Assembly: GCA_902524995.1 (NCBI GenBank)
Contig: CABZFJ010000001.1
Span: 62,001-126,000 of the forward strand
Length of the DNA stretch: 64,000 nucleotides
Origin: an uncultured Pelagibacteraceae bacterium
GTDB taxonomy: Bacteria > Pseudomonadota > Alphaproteobacteria > Pelagibacterales > Pelagibacteraceae
Direction: 5' to 3'
The notes beneath the pieces were generated by a model, which was given only the letters and a program-made list of their open reading frames with translations, was not told the origin of the DNA and did no database searches. The translations under genes were made by a program, and so were the position numbers. Every line of letters starts with the position of its first letter. Position 1 is the first letter of the stretch. Below, in pieces: positions 42,438 through 51,412 of this stretch.

Positions 42438-44147
42438 TTAATTATAAAGATCCTCAAAACTATTTCTATATTTTTTTATAATTTTATATCTTTTTAACTT
42501 TAAGGTTGGTGTTAACATTCCATTTTCAATTGAAAATTTTTCTTTAATTATAAAAAATTTTTTAACATTTTCTATTTTTGAAAAATTTTTATTTAATTTA
42601 TTAATCTGATCATTAATTATTTCTTTTTTAATATTTAAAAAATCATTGTTTAAAACCAATAATGCAACTAAATATGGTTTATTATCTCCATATACAACAG
42701 CTTGATCTATAAATTCTAAATTTACTAATTCATTTTCAATTTTTAATGGAGAAATATTATCTCCTCCAGGAGTAATTAGAATATCTTTTTTCCTATCAGT
42801 AATTTTTAAAAAATTATTTTCAAATACCCCGATGTCACCTGTATGAAGCCAACCATCTATTAAGACTTTTTCGGATTCTTTTTTATTATTCCAATAGCCC
42901 AACATTACGTTTTCACCTTTTACTAAAATTTCACCATCTTTGGCTATTTTTACTTCATTTCCTTTAAATGGTGGTCCAACAGTATCTATTCTAATATCAT
43001 CTATTGGATTACAACTTACTACTGGAGAAGTTTCTGTTAGTCCATAACCTTGAAGAGTTGGTAGACCAATGGCATTTAGGAAATATCCAACTTCTTTATC
43101 TAATGCACCTCCACCAGATACAAATGTTTTAAGAGAACCACCAAATTGTGATTTTATTTTTTTTCTAACTAATTTTTCTAGCATGCTATCTTGTATTTTT
43201 TCAAAAAAGGTTAAATTTTCTTTTTTTATTTTTTTTAGACCTAATTCTAACATTTTAAATATTAAGTTTTTTTTCAATCCTGTAGCTTTTTTAAAACTTG
43301 CATTAATTTTTTGATAAAGATTTTGATAAAATCTTGGTACAGCCGTCATAATTTCTGGAGAACAATCACTCATATTTTTCACTAATTTATCAATGCTTTC
43401 TGCATAAAAAATTCTAGCAGCTACTGTGATTTGTACAAATTGGACAGTGTGCTCGTAGGAGTGTGAAAGTGGAAGCCAAGTAAGGAATCTTGGCTGTTCT
43501 TTAGTTAATAATGGTTTTAGGATATCTATTGCACCCTCACAATTATTTAAAATACCTCCATGACTTAAAATCACTCCTTTAGGATTTCCTTGTGTACCTG
43601 AAGTATAAATTATACAAGATGGATCTTTTCTTAATGCTAGAGATTTATGAATTCGTAAATTTTTTTTAATATTATTTTGGATTAAATCTTCTAAATTAAT
43701 ATAATCAATTTCTACACTTGGTAATTTTTCAAAAGAAAATATTTTTTTTATAAAACTTTTGTCCTTAATAATATTTTTTAATTTATTAAATTGTTCAATG
43801 TTTGAGACAAAAATTATACTTGGAGTACAGTCATTAAGAATATAATCATAGTCATTTTCTGCATAAGTTATGTAAGCTGGAACAGTTATTCCGTCTGATA
43901 ACATAATAGATAAGTCTGTGATAAACCACTCAGGTCTATTTTCAGAAATTAATAAACATCTATCACCTTTTGATATTACTTTTCTTAATTCACTGGAAAC
44001 TAAATTAATAAAATCGTAGGTTTCTTGCCAAGAGTAATTTTTTCTTTTATCACCTAAAGTTGATAATAAAATTTTATTTTTATCAATTTGTTTATTAAAT
44101 TGATGAAAAAATAATTCAGTTAAATTATTAATTTGTTTTAAGTTCAT
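42438..44147 (-). CDS. Long-chain acyl-CoA synthetase-like AMP-dependent ligase
   Basis: About 569 residues. AMP-binding motif IIYTSGTQGNPKGVILSH, the gate/linker LQGYGLTETSPVVSC and the hinge WLHTGDIGVFENNFLKITDRKK fit the long-chain fatty-acyl-CoA ligase group. It would activate a carboxylic, likely fatty, acid with ATP and CoA. I chose the ATG at 44147 (MNLKQINN); the frame extends to 44165, but that part overlaps tRNA-Leu. Confidence 0.87.
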   Translation of the reverse strand: MNLKQINNLTELFFHQFNKQIDKNKILLSTLGDKRKNYSWQETYDFINLVSSELRKVISKGDRCLLISENRPEWFITDLSIMLSDGITVPAYITYAENDYDYILNDCTPSIIFVSNIEQFNKLKNIIKDKSFIKKIFSFEKLPSVEIDYINLEDLIQNNIKKNLRIHKSLALRKDPSCIIYTSGTQGNPKGVILSHGGILNNCEGAIDILKPLLTKEQPRFLTWLPLSHSYEHTVQFVQITVAARIFYAESIDKLVKNMSDCSPEIMTAVPRFYQNLYQKINASFKKATGLKKNLIFKMLELGLKKIKKENLTFFEKIQDSMLEKLVRKKIKSQFGGSLKTFVSGGGALDKEVGYFLNAIGLPTLQGYGLTETSPVVSCNPIDDIRIDTVGPPFKGNEVKIAKDGEILVKGENVMLGYWNNKKESEKVLIDGWLHTGDIGVFENNFLKITDRKKDILITPGGDNISPLKIENELVNLEFIDQAVVYGDNKPYLVALLVLNNDFLNIKKEIINDQINKLNKNFSKIENVKKFFIIKEKFSIENGMLTPTLKLKRYKIIKKYRNSFEDLYN

Positions 44148-44155
44148 ATATTTTT

Positions 44156-44242
44156 TGGTGGGCAAAGAGAGAATCGAACTCTCACAGTATTGCTACTATT
44201 GGATTTTGAGTCCAACGCGTCTACCAGTTCCGCCATTCGCCC
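44156..44242 (-). tRNA. tRNA-Leu (anticodon CAA)
   Basis: An 87-nt class II cloverleaf on the minus strand. The acceptor GGGCGAA pairs with TTTGCCC, followed by discriminator A and encoded CCA. The anticodon stem TTGGA/TCCAA closes the loop CTCAAAA, giving CAA (reads UUG). A long variable arm is present, and the T arm contains GTTCGATTC. It lies 8 bp upstream of the acyl-CoA ligase start. Confidence 0.96.
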
Positions 44243-44262
44243 ATTTATTTTTTGTTTCATAG

Positions 44263-44297
44263 AATATAAATAATAGTATTAAAACACTATTTATATT
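44263..44297. repeat. AT-rich inverted repeat between tRNA-Leu and the YqaA gene
   Basis: Nine-base arms AATATAAAT and ATTTATATT, with inner AGT/ACT pairing, frame the divergent spacer. It may be part of the promoter region or an operator, but chance is possible in so AT-rich a spacer. Confidence 0.3.
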
Positions 44298-44307
44298 AAA
44301 AGAAAAT

Positions 44308-44916
44308 ATGTTTAAGAAACTATTTAATAAAACAATTAAACTGGCAGGACATAAAAATTCAAAAAAAATTTTAGGGTTTATATCTTTTATTGAGAGTTTC
44401 ATATTTCCTATTCCACCGGATGTTCTTATTATTCCAATGACTATTGCCGACAGACAAAGATGGATGAATATAGCAATTATTGCTACGACAGGATCTGTCT
44501 TAGGTGCATGTTTGGGATATTTCATAGGATATGTTTTTTTTAATGAAATCGGTATTAAGATTTTTGAGCTTTACGGTGTAGATAATACTTCATTTTTAAA
44601 AGATAAAATTTCATCAGATGGAGGGGTTTTTGCATGGGCAACGTTGCTGGCTATAGCGGGTTTTACACCCATCCCATTTAAATTACTCACAATAACTAGT
44701 GGGTTTGTTCAATTTAATATTTTTTATTTTATAATTGTCTCATTTTTAACAAGAGGATCTAGATTTTTTATAATAGCTTTCTTGGTTGGAAATTTTGGTC
44801 CAGCTATGAAAACAATAATTGAAAAAAAGCTGCTTAAAGTTTCAATTATAATCTCAATTGTATTAATAGTTTTTGCTTTTTTAATTTATATATTTTTACA
44901 AAACTTTATGAACTAA
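44308..44916 (+). CDS. YqaA/DedA-family membrane protein
   Basis: 202 residues with about five hydrophobic segments. The SNARE-associated/DedA-like pattern appears as ESFIFPIPPDVLIIPM and FTPIPFKLLTITSGF. Members of the wider DedA superfamily flip or move lipids and lipid-linked carriers; YqaA proteins are little studied. It is followed 1 bp later by the DsbB-like gene. Confidence 0.85.
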   Translation: MFKKLFNKTIKLAGHKNSKKILGFISFIESFIFPIPPDVLIIPMTIADRQRWMNIAIIATTGSVLGACLGYFIGYVFFNEIGIKIFELYGVDNTSFLKDKISSDGGVFAWATLLAIAGFTPIPFKLLTITSGFVQFNIFYFIIVSFLTRGSRFFIIAFLVGNFGPAMKTIIEKKLLKVSIIISIVLIVFAFLIYIFLQNFMN

Positions 44917-44917
44917 A

Positions 44918-45391
44918 ATGAACTTTATTTTAAAAAGAAAAAATATTTATTTATTAATTTTCATATACTCAATTATTGCTATATTATCTACAATCTATAT
45001 TGAAAAAGTTCTTGGGTATTTACCATGTAAATTATGTATTTATCAAAGAATTCCTTTTTTAGTATCGATCTTCATTTGTTTTTTGGGATATAACTATATT
45101 AAATCTGATAGAATATTAATTGCTTTAATCATTACATTCACACTGAGCACTGCTCTTGCAGGATATCATTTTGGTATAGAAAATGGCATTTTTGATGAAT
45201 ATGCTGGTTGTACAAAAACAAATATAGATATCACAAATAAAGAAAAGATAATCGAAAGTCTTGGAATGGTTAAAAATTGTAAAAATGTAGAGTTTACTAT
45301 TTTAGGCATATCTTTATCTGGATTGAATTTTTTAACATCTTTACTAATTGTATTATTTTCGCTAAGAACTCTTGTCTATGAAAAAGACTAA
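44918..45391 (+). CDS. DsbB-family disulfide bond formation protein
   Basis: 157 residues, four transmembrane helices. The first periplasmic loop holds the redox pair in PCKLCIYQR, as in DsbB. The second loop has Cys in EYAGCTKTN and VKNCKNVEF, the pair that reoxidises DsbA. It passes electrons to ubiquinone. It overlaps the COQ7 gene by 14 nt. DsbA is not in the window. Confidence 0.88.
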   Translation: MNFILKRKNIYLLIFIYSIIAILSTIYIEKVLGYLPCKLCIYQRIPFLVSIFICFLGYNYIKSDRILIALIITFTLSTALAGYHFGIENGIFDEYAGCTKTNIDITNKEKIIESLGMVKNCKNVEFTILGISLSGLNFLTSLLIVLFSLRTLVYEKD

Positions 45392-45911
45392 CAAGAAAAA
45401 ATTAGAAGAATTTATTAGAGTTGATCATGCTGGAGAAAGAGGTGCAATTAAAATATATGAAGGTCAACTTTTAGCACTGAGAACATTAAAAAAGGATCCT
45501 GAACTATTAAAATTAGTGGAAGAAATGAGAGAACATGAGCAAGAACATAGTGATTTTTTTGAAAATGAAATTAGAGAAAGAAATATAAAACCAACTAAAT
45601 TTTTACCACTATGGGATTTATTAGGGGTAGGTTTAGGTTTCGGCTCAACAATATTAGGAAAAAAAGCAGCAATGTTATGTACAGCTTCTGTTGAGGAAGT
45701 AATTGATAAACATTATCAAAGTCAAATAGATCAATTACAAGATGATGAAAAAAAACTTAGAGAAAAAATTAAAAAATTTAGAGCTGATGAATTAGAACAT
45801 AAAGATATTGCCTATGAGCATGGAGCAACAAAAAAAGGATTATATTCAGTGATGGATAAAATTATTAAAACTGGCTCAAAAATTGCTATAAATATCTCTG
45901 AAAAAATTTAA
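45378..45911 (+). CDS. coq7: COQ7-type demethoxyubiquinone hydroxylase
   Basis: About 177 residues. It is a di-iron carboxylate protein with Glu/His ligands visible in RVDHAGERGAIKIYEGQ, EMREHEQEHSDFFE and DELEHKDIAYEHG. It hydroxylates the C6 position in the last part of ubiquinone synthesis. I chose the ATG at 45378; a TTG at 45372 would add two residues. ubiE and ubiB of the same pathway are 10 kb to the right. The 3' end overlaps the convergent HNH gene by 4 bp. Confidence 0.92.
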   Translation: MKKTNKKKLEEFIRVDHAGERGAIKIYEGQLLALRTLKKDPELLKLVEEMREHEQEHSDFFENEIRERNIKPTKFLPLWDLLGVGLGFGSTILGKKAAMLCTASVEEVIDKHYQSQIDQLQDDEKKLREKIKKFRADELEHKDIAYEHGATKKGLYSVMDKIIKTGSKIAINISEKI

Positions 45912-46480
45912 CTAGGATCTAATTCCACATCCCAATATAAATAATCCATCCAACTGCTGTGTAGAAAATTAGGAGGAAAATTCTTCCCATTTCTATGAAG
46001 ATCTTCTGTTGTTGGTTGAAAAGGCCATTGATTTAACTTCATTCCAGAATTTTTTAACAATCTTCCACCTTTTTTTACATTACATGCTGAGCAAGCAGTA
46101 ACAACGTTTTCCCAATCAGTTTTTCCACCTTTTGATCTTGGAAGAAGATGGTCAAAAGTTAGTTCATCATTACTTCCACAATATTGACAACTAAACTTAT
46201 CTCGTAGAAAAACATTAAATCTTGTGAAATTTGGATTTGAACGAGGCTTTATAAAAGATTTTAATGCAATAACACTTGGTAACTGCATAGAGAATGATGG
46301 GCTTCTTATCATTCTATCGTAATGACTTACAATTGAGACTCTGTCTAAAAATACAGATTTAATTGCGTCTTGCCACGACCATAATGATAAAGGATAATAA
46401 CTCAATGGTCTATAATCTGCGTTAAGAACAAGAGCTGGGCATTTTTCAAGTGAAAGATTTTCATTGATCAATAAAGTCAT
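45908..46480 (-). CDS. HNH endonuclease-family protein
   Basis: 190 residues. The HNH core is visible: CQYCGSNDELTFDHLLPRS with the catalytic His, then NVVTACSACNVKKGG with the second zinc Cys pair. The N-terminal half (LVLNADYRPLSYYPLSLW) is that of the widespread bacterial chromosomal HNH group, whose role is not known. It is not next to restriction or phage genes, so a housekeeping function is more likely than defence. Confidence 0.87.
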   Translation of the reverse strand: MTLLINENLSLEKCPALVLNADYRPLSYYPLSLWSWQDAIKSVFLDRVSIVSHYDRMIRSPSFSMQLPSVIALKSFIKPRSNPNFTRFNVFLRDKFSCQYCGSNDELTFDHLLPRSKGGKTDWENVVTACSACNVKKGGRLLKNSGMKLNQWPFQPTTEDLHRNGKNFPPNFLHSSWMDYLYWDVELDPS

Positions 46481-46538
46481 AATAATTCAATATAATACAT
46501 GTTTAATTTAATCAATGTAACAAAAAAATAAATTATAT

Positions 46539-47195
46539 TTAAGAATTAAAATTATTTTTGATAAATTTTAATGCGTTACTTGAAGCCTCTACTGGTATAT
46601 GATGGTCGCAGTCTTTGATCATTAAAGTTTCTAAACTAATATTATTGCGTGTAAAAAAATCTTTTGCTTCCAATAAATTGTAGGGTGGAACTATTTCATC
46701 TTTTTCACCATGAATTAATAAAGTTTTTGTTTTAGAAATTAATCTTAAACTAAGATCCTCTTTATCTATAATCTTTCCAGAAAATCCAACAATACAATTA
46801 AAGGGATCTTTAGAAGTTAGGCCCAAGTTTATTGACATCATGCAACCCTGACTAAATCCAGATAAACATATCTTAGAATTTTCCAAATTATATTCTGCTT
46901 TAACTTCTTCAATGTATTTTCTTAATTTATCTTCAGCTTTTTTTACTTCATTTAAAATATAATTTTTATCATTTGTTTCTAAATCAAACCATTGATAACC
47001 AATTGGATTAATTTTACATGGTTCATGTCCATTTGGGCATAAGAAGACTGTACTGGTTAAAAACCTTTTCCAATTCAAAGTTAACATACTTATATCTTTA
47101 CCATCCCCACCATATCCATGAAGTAAAATTACTGCGTTTTTGATTTCAGTCCCATTTTCAGGTTTTATAATTGTTGATTCAAGGCAAAATGTCAT
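46539..47195 (-). CDS. Phospholipase/carboxylesterase (acyl-protein-thioesterase-like)
   Basis: 218 residues, alpha/beta hydrolase. The HGYGGDGKDI oxyanion region, nucleophile GFSQGCMMSI, acid in HGEKDEIVP and His in CDHHIP form the catalytic set of the LYPL/APT-like carboxylesterase family. The substrate in bacteria is probably a small ester or lysophospholipid. It stands alone between two short spacers. Confidence 0.88.
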   Translation of the reverse strand: MTFCLESTIIKPENGTEIKNAVILLHGYGGDGKDISMLTLNWKRFLTSTVFLCPNGHEPCKINPIGYQWFDLETNDKNYILNEVKKAEDKLRKYIEEVKAEYNLENSKICLSGFSQGCMMSINLGLTSKDPFNCIVGFSGKIIDKEDLSLRLISKTKTLLIHGEKDEIVPPYNLLEAKDFFTRNNISLETLMIKDCDHHIPVEASSNALKFIKNNFNS

Positions 47196-47244
47196 AGATA
47201 AGTAATTATGTTTTTTTATTTTAAAAAGAAACTAAAATCAAAGT

Positions 47245-47445
47245 ATGATTTCCGAAATATTTGTTAAAACTGCAGCAATCGTTTTGCTTGCAGCTGTAGC
47301 TGTTGTCCTAATTCTTGGAATTAGAACCCTTTTTAAAGGAGACGGAGATAAAAAAACATCAAACAAATTAATGCAGCTAAGAGTTTTACTACAATTTGTT
47401 GCTATAATTGTGCTTGTAGCATTAGCTTACTTTTATAAGAATTAA
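47245..47445 (+). CDS. HIG1-domain/twin-transmembrane small protein
   Basis: 66 residues with two membrane helices separated by a short charged loop (KGDGDKKTSNK). The segment KLMQLRVLLQF fits the end of the HIG1 motif (R-x3-Q). In mitochondria HIG1 proteins (Rcf1) help assemble cytochrome oxidase and supercomplexes; the bacterial ones are uncharacterised. It is convergent with the TlpA gene, overlapping by 4 bp. Confidence 0.8.
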   Translation: MISEIFVKTAAIVLLAAVAVVLILGIRTLFKGDGDKKTSNKLMQLRVLLQFVAIIVLVALAYFYKN

Positions 47446-47972
47446 TTTAATTTATTTAACCAATTTAAAAATTCATTACTGTTAAAATCTATGGAGCCAA
47501 CAATTCTTGCAAACTCATAACCATATTTATCAATAAATAGTGTTGTGGGCAGTCCTCTTAACTTTAAATTTTTTGCAATTCCAGCGCCATCACCGACAAA
47601 AACTTGTAATTCTCGTATGAGCAGGTCATCAAAAAACTTCTTAGATGTACTAATATTTTCTCCACCTATATTTATTGGGATAATCTTTATTTTTTTTTCA
47701 TCTTTAAGTATTTGTAAGTTGTTTAAAGATGGCATCTCCTCTCTACAAGGAGCACACCATGTTGCCCAAAAATTCAAAATAATTAATTCAGATTTAAAAT
47801 CTTTCAAATTCACTTTATTTCCAGCCTCATTTAAAAAGTCAAAAAACTTAATTTTTTGTTTTTCCTCATAAATTATTAGATTTTTTATATTAGGCGCTTC
47901 TATTGAATATGAAGAACTAAATGATATGAAGTAAAGAAAAATTATTTTAAAGGATATAAATATAAATTTCAT
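47442..47972 (-). CDS. TlpA/ResA-like periplasmic thioredoxin
   Basis: 176 residues with an N-terminal signal/anchor (hydrophobic residues about 3-22). The thioredoxin active site is WATWCAPCREEMPSL, and the cis-Pro region is LRGLPTTLFID. TlpA-type proteins reduce apo-cytochromes or copper-site cysteines during oxidase assembly. It is divergent from argH with 19 bp between starts, a usual alphaproteobacterial arrangement. Confidence 0.9.
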   Translation of the reverse strand: MKFIFISFKIIFLYFISFSSSYSIEAPNIKNLIIYEEKQKIKFFDFLNEAGNKVNLKDFKSELIILNFWATWCAPCREEMPSLNNLQILKDEKKIKIIPINIGGENISTSKKFFDDLLIRELQVFVGDGAGIAKNLKLRGLPTTLFIDKYGYEFARIVGSIDFNSNEFLNWLNKLN

Positions 47973-47991
47973 AAATCTTTAACTGAATAAC

Positions 47992-49380
47992 ATGAGTAAA
48001 AATAAAAACAATAAACCAATTTGGGGTACAAGAATTAAGAAGAATGTATCAACTTTATTTAAAAAAGTTGGAGGTTCATTACTAATTGATAAAAGACTAT
48101 TTAAAGAGGATATCGAAGGATCAATTGCACACGTCGAAATGCTTCACAAGCAGAAAATTATAAATTTCAGGATAAAAAATAAGATAATTTGGGGATTAAA
48201 AAGAATTAAAAATGAAATTGTAAAAAAAAAGTTCAATTTTAATTATAATTTAGAGGATATTCATATGAATATAGAAAACAGATTATTTGAAATGATTGGT
48301 GATGATGCTGGATATGTTCATACCGCTAGATCCAGAAATGATCAGGTAATTACCGACCTTAAATTATGGTTAAAAGAAGCAACAAAAAAAATAATAATTT
48401 TATTAGATAGTACAAATTCAAATATTCTTAATCTTGCACAAAAAAATATCAGAACAATTATGCCAGGATTTACACATTTAAAAAATGCACAACCATTATC
48501 TTTAGCACATTATCTACTAGCATATGTTGAAATGTTTAAGAGAGATAAGAAAAAATTTAAGAATAATTTAGAGTTTTTAGATGAAAATCCTTTAGGTGTT
48601 GGAGCTTTATCTGGTACTTCTTTTAAAATTGACAGAAATTACACCACGAAAAAACTTAAATTTAAAAAACCAACAAACAATTCTGTAGATACTGTATCTG
48701 ATAGAGATTTTGTATTAGACTTTTTGTATTCTTCTCTAGCTTGCTCTTTACACATTTCTAGAATTGCTGAAGAGCTTATAATTTGGAATTCTGATGCATT
48801 CAACATGATAACTTTGAATGATAAATTAGTAACTGGTTCTTCGATAATGCCACAAAAAAAGAATCCTGACCCATTGGAATATTTGAGAGGTAAAACTGGA
48901 ATATTTATAGGAAATATCAATTCTATGGTTTCAATATTAAAAGGTTTGCCTTTATCATATTTTAAAGATTTGCAGGATGATAAAGAAATTGTTTTTAAAA
49001 CAAATGATCAATTAAAAATATCACTATCTTTATTGAATGATGTAGTAAAAAATTTAGTAATAAATAAAAAGAGTATGCTATCCCTAGCAGACAAGGGATT
49101 TACTACAGCAACAGATTTGTCTGATTATATTGTGAGAGAGCTTGGATACCCATTTAGAAAGGCATACCTACAAACAGCAAAAATAATTAATTTAGCGGAA
49201 AAAAAAAATAAAAAACTTCACGAGCTAGAAATGAAAGAAATAAATCAAATTGAGCCAAAACTTACATCAAATGTTTATAAAATACTAAATCTAGAAAATT
49301 CAATTGATTCAAAAAAATCTTATGGCGGAACCTCTTTTGAGAATGTTAAGAAAATGATAAAGAAAGAAAAAAATGAGTAA
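47992..49380 (+). CDS. argH: Argininosuccinate lyase
   Basis: 462 residues of the fumarase/aspartase superfamily. The signature loop GSSIMPQKKNPDP and the segments HTARSRNDQV and GFTHLKNAQPLSLAHY are all present. It makes arginine and fumarate. The last 8 nt overlap the small lipoprotein gene that leads to lysA. Confidence 0.97.
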   Translation: MSKNKNNKPIWGTRIKKNVSTLFKKVGGSLLIDKRLFKEDIEGSIAHVEMLHKQKIINFRIKNKIIWGLKRIKNEIVKKKFNFNYNLEDIHMNIENRLFEMIGDDAGYVHTARSRNDQVITDLKLWLKEATKKIIILLDSTNSNILNLAQKNIRTIMPGFTHLKNAQPLSLAHYLLAYVEMFKRDKKKFKNNLEFLDENPLGVGALSGTSFKIDRNYTTKKLKFKKPTNNSVDTVSDRDFVLDFLYSSLACSLHISRIAEELIIWNSDAFNMITLNDKLVTGSSIMPQKKNPDPLEYLRGKTGIFIGNINSMVSILKGLPLSYFKDLQDDKEIVFKTNDQLKISLSLLNDVVKNLVINKKSMLSLADKGFTTATDLSDYIVRELGYPFRKAYLQTAKIINLAEKKNKKLHELEMKEINQIEPKLTSNVYKILNLENSIDSKKSYGGTSFENVKKMIKKEKNE

Positions 49381-49489
49381 AAAATTTTTAATTATTATAC
49401 TTTGTTTATATTTTGTAGTTGCTTGCGGACGTAAAGGTGATCCAGAATATAAATCTGAATTTAATAAGAATATTCAAGAAGTATTATGA
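49373..49489 (+). CDS. 38-residue lipoprotein (LptM/YifL-like) between argH and lysA
   Basis: The ATG at 49373 overlaps the argH stop, and the TGA at 49487-49489 overlaps the lysA start (ATGA). The peptide has a Lys-Lys N-terminus, a hydrophobic helix and the lipobox VVAC, followed by GRKGDPEY. Small lipoproteins with a CGxKGP-type motif just before lysA are known as LptM (YifL), which helps mature the LptDE lipopolysaccharide translocon. The position and the CGRKGD motif fit; the usual Pro after KG is displaced by one Asp. Confidence 0.8.
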   Translation: MSKKFLIIILCLYFVVACGRKGDPEYKSEFNKNIQEVL

Positions 49490-50700
49490 GATACATAAAC
49501 AGTAAATTTTTTATAGAAGGAAAAAACATTAAAAGTTTAACAAAAAAATTTAATACACCTTTATACTGCTACTCTTATAAAAATTTAAAAGAAAATATAG
49601 AGAATTTTAATAAAGCTTTTAAGGAAATTAGACCTTTAATTTGTTTTTCTGTGAAATCTAATTCTAATATTTCATTATTAAAAGAAATAAAAAAACTTGG
49701 CCTTGGAGCAGATGTAGTTTCAAAGGGTGAATTATATGCATCACTTAAAGCTGGTATTAATAAAAAAAAGATAGTTTTCTCTGGAGTTGGTAAAACGAAA
49801 GATGAAATAGAGTACGCAATTAAACAAAAAATATTATTAATAAATTCTGAGTCTTTGAGTGAAGTTTTGACTATTGAAAAGGCTGCAAAAAAATTAAATA
49901 AAGTTGTCGATATAGGGCTGAGATTAAATCCAGATACGGATGCTCAGACACTAAAACAAATTTCTACCGGTAAAAGTGAAAATAAATTTGGTGTAGATAA
50001 AAAGACATTTGTAAAAATTATTAATTTGATGAAAGACTCAAAATTTATAAACATCAAATGTTTAAGTGTTCATATTGGTAGTCAAATCTTAGACCACAAA
50101 CCCTATGAAAAAATGCTAAATGTTCTTAATAAACTTTTGAGAAATTTAGATTATAAATTTGAGTTTATTGACTTAGGTGGTGGGATGGGAATTAATTATG
50201 ACAATAAAACAAAAAAACTTAATTATTTAAAATATAAAAAATCAATAATTAAATTTAAAAATAAATATAATTGTAAAATAATTTTCGAACCTGGAAGATC
50301 TATAATTGGAAATGTTGGTGTACTTGCAACTAAAGTAATTTATTTAAAGCAGAATAAGACAAAAACATTTGTGATATTGGATGCAGCAATGAATGATTTG
50401 ATAAGACCAGCTTTGTATAATGCAAAACATAGAATAGTTCCGTCCCTAAGAAATAAGTCGCGATCAAAGAAAATATTAGAATTTGTTGGTCCAGTATGCG
50501 AAACAACTGATAAATTTTTAACAGAAAAGAAATTTCAGAAGATAAAAGAAAATGATATTATGATTATTTGTGATACAGGCGCATATGGTTATTCATTATC
50601 ATCTAATTATAATCTTAGATTAAGACCTGCTGAAATTTTGATTAAAGGAAATAAAGTACAGATTATAAGAAAAAGACAAAAAATAGAAAACATAGTCTAA
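49486..50700 (+). CDS. lysA: Diaminopimelate decarboxylase
   Basis: 404 residues, fold-type III PLP enzyme. The PLP Lys57 lies in CFSVKSNSN. Other motifs are VHIGSQI, IDLGGGMGI, FEPGRSIIGNVG and CDTGAYGYSLSSNYN. It makes lysine from meso-diaminopimelate. It is coupled to the small lipoprotein gene by a 4-nt overlap. Confidence 0.97.
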   Translation: MRYINSKFFIEGKNIKSLTKKFNTPLYCYSYKNLKENIENFNKAFKEIRPLICFSVKSNSNISLLKEIKKLGLGADVVSKGELYASLKAGINKKKIVFSGVGKTKDEIEYAIKQKILLINSESLSEVLTIEKAAKKLNKVVDIGLRLNPDTDAQTLKQISTGKSENKFGVDKKTFVKIINLMKDSKFINIKCLSVHIGSQILDHKPYEKMLNVLNKLLRNLDYKFEFIDLGGGMGINYDNKTKKLNYLKYKKSIIKFKNKYNCKIIFEPGRSIIGNVGVLATKVIYLKQNKTKTFVILDAAMNDLIRPALYNAKHRIVPSLRNKSRSKKILEFVGPVCETTDKFLTEKKFQKIKENDIMIICDTGAYGYSLSSNYNLRLRPAEILIKGNKVQIIRKRQKIENIV

Positions 50701-50713
50701 CTTAAAATTTGTA

Positions 50714-51412
50714 ATGAGAAATATCCTATTTAAAAACGTATTTTTTTCTGGATTAATATTTATTTGCATTATTTTTCTTCCATCACTATTGCTACCAAAG
50801 AAAATAACTCTTTTTGGAGGTAAACTTTTTGGATACTGGTCCTCATTCTGTTTAAAAATTTTTTACTCAACCAACATAGTAATTAAAGGTAAAGAAAATA
50901 TAATTAATAACGAGAACTACTTTATTGCATGCTCTCATCAATCGATGTTTGAAACTTTTTTTTTACAGACAATATTTAATTCTCCAATTTTTATTCTTAA
51001 AAAAGAATTATTAAATATTCCGATATTTGGTTGGTATTTAAGAAAGATAGATTCTATTTCTGTGAATAGAAACAAAGTTTCTAAAGAAAACCTTAATTTT
51101 ACTAAAAAAATTAAACAAGCTATGGAGAAAACAAAAAGACCTGTAATAATTTTTCCCCAAGCTACTCGAGTTCAACCAGACGAAATTGTTCCCTTTAAAA
51201 AAGGAGTTGGAAGAATTTACAGAGAATTAAATGTAAAATGTCAACCCGTTGCTATTGACTCTGGAAAAGTATGGCCAAAATCTGGAAAAATAATACCCAA
51301 TAAAACAATTACTATTTCTATTTTAAAACCAATTAATACAGGTATCGATGAAACAGAATTTGTAAAATTGTTGCAAAAAGAGATCTATTCTGAGCTTGGT
51401 CTTGCTAACTAA
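50714..51412 (+). CDS. plsC: 1-acyl-glycerol-3-phosphate acyltransferase (PlsC-like)
   Basis: 232 residues with an N-terminal hydrophobic anchor. The acyltransferase motifs are CSHQSMFETF (His75 and Glu80, an H-x4-E variant of the usual H-x4-D), and FPQATRVQPDE for motif III. It acylates lysophosphatidic acid in phospholipid synthesis. H-x4-E is seen in several proteobacterial PlsC proteins. It follows lysA by 13 bp and overlaps dnaN (convergent) by 4 bp. Confidence 0.88.
   Translation: MRNILFKNVFFSGLIFICIIFLPSLLLPKKITLFGGKLFGYWSSFCLKIFYSTNIVIKGKENIINNENYFIACSHQSMFETFFLQTIFNSPIFILKKELLNIPIFGWYLRKIDSISVNRNKVSKENLNFTKKIKQAMEKTKRPVIIFPQATRVQPDEIVPFKKGVGRIYRELNVKCQPVAIDSGKVWPKSGKIIPNKTITISILKPINTGIDETEFVKLLQKEIYSELGLAN

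Noticed and set aside
45908-46480. HNH endonuclease as part of a defence or restriction island
   Set aside because: It belongs to a widespread chromosomal HNH group, and no methylase, phage or mobile gene is nearby.
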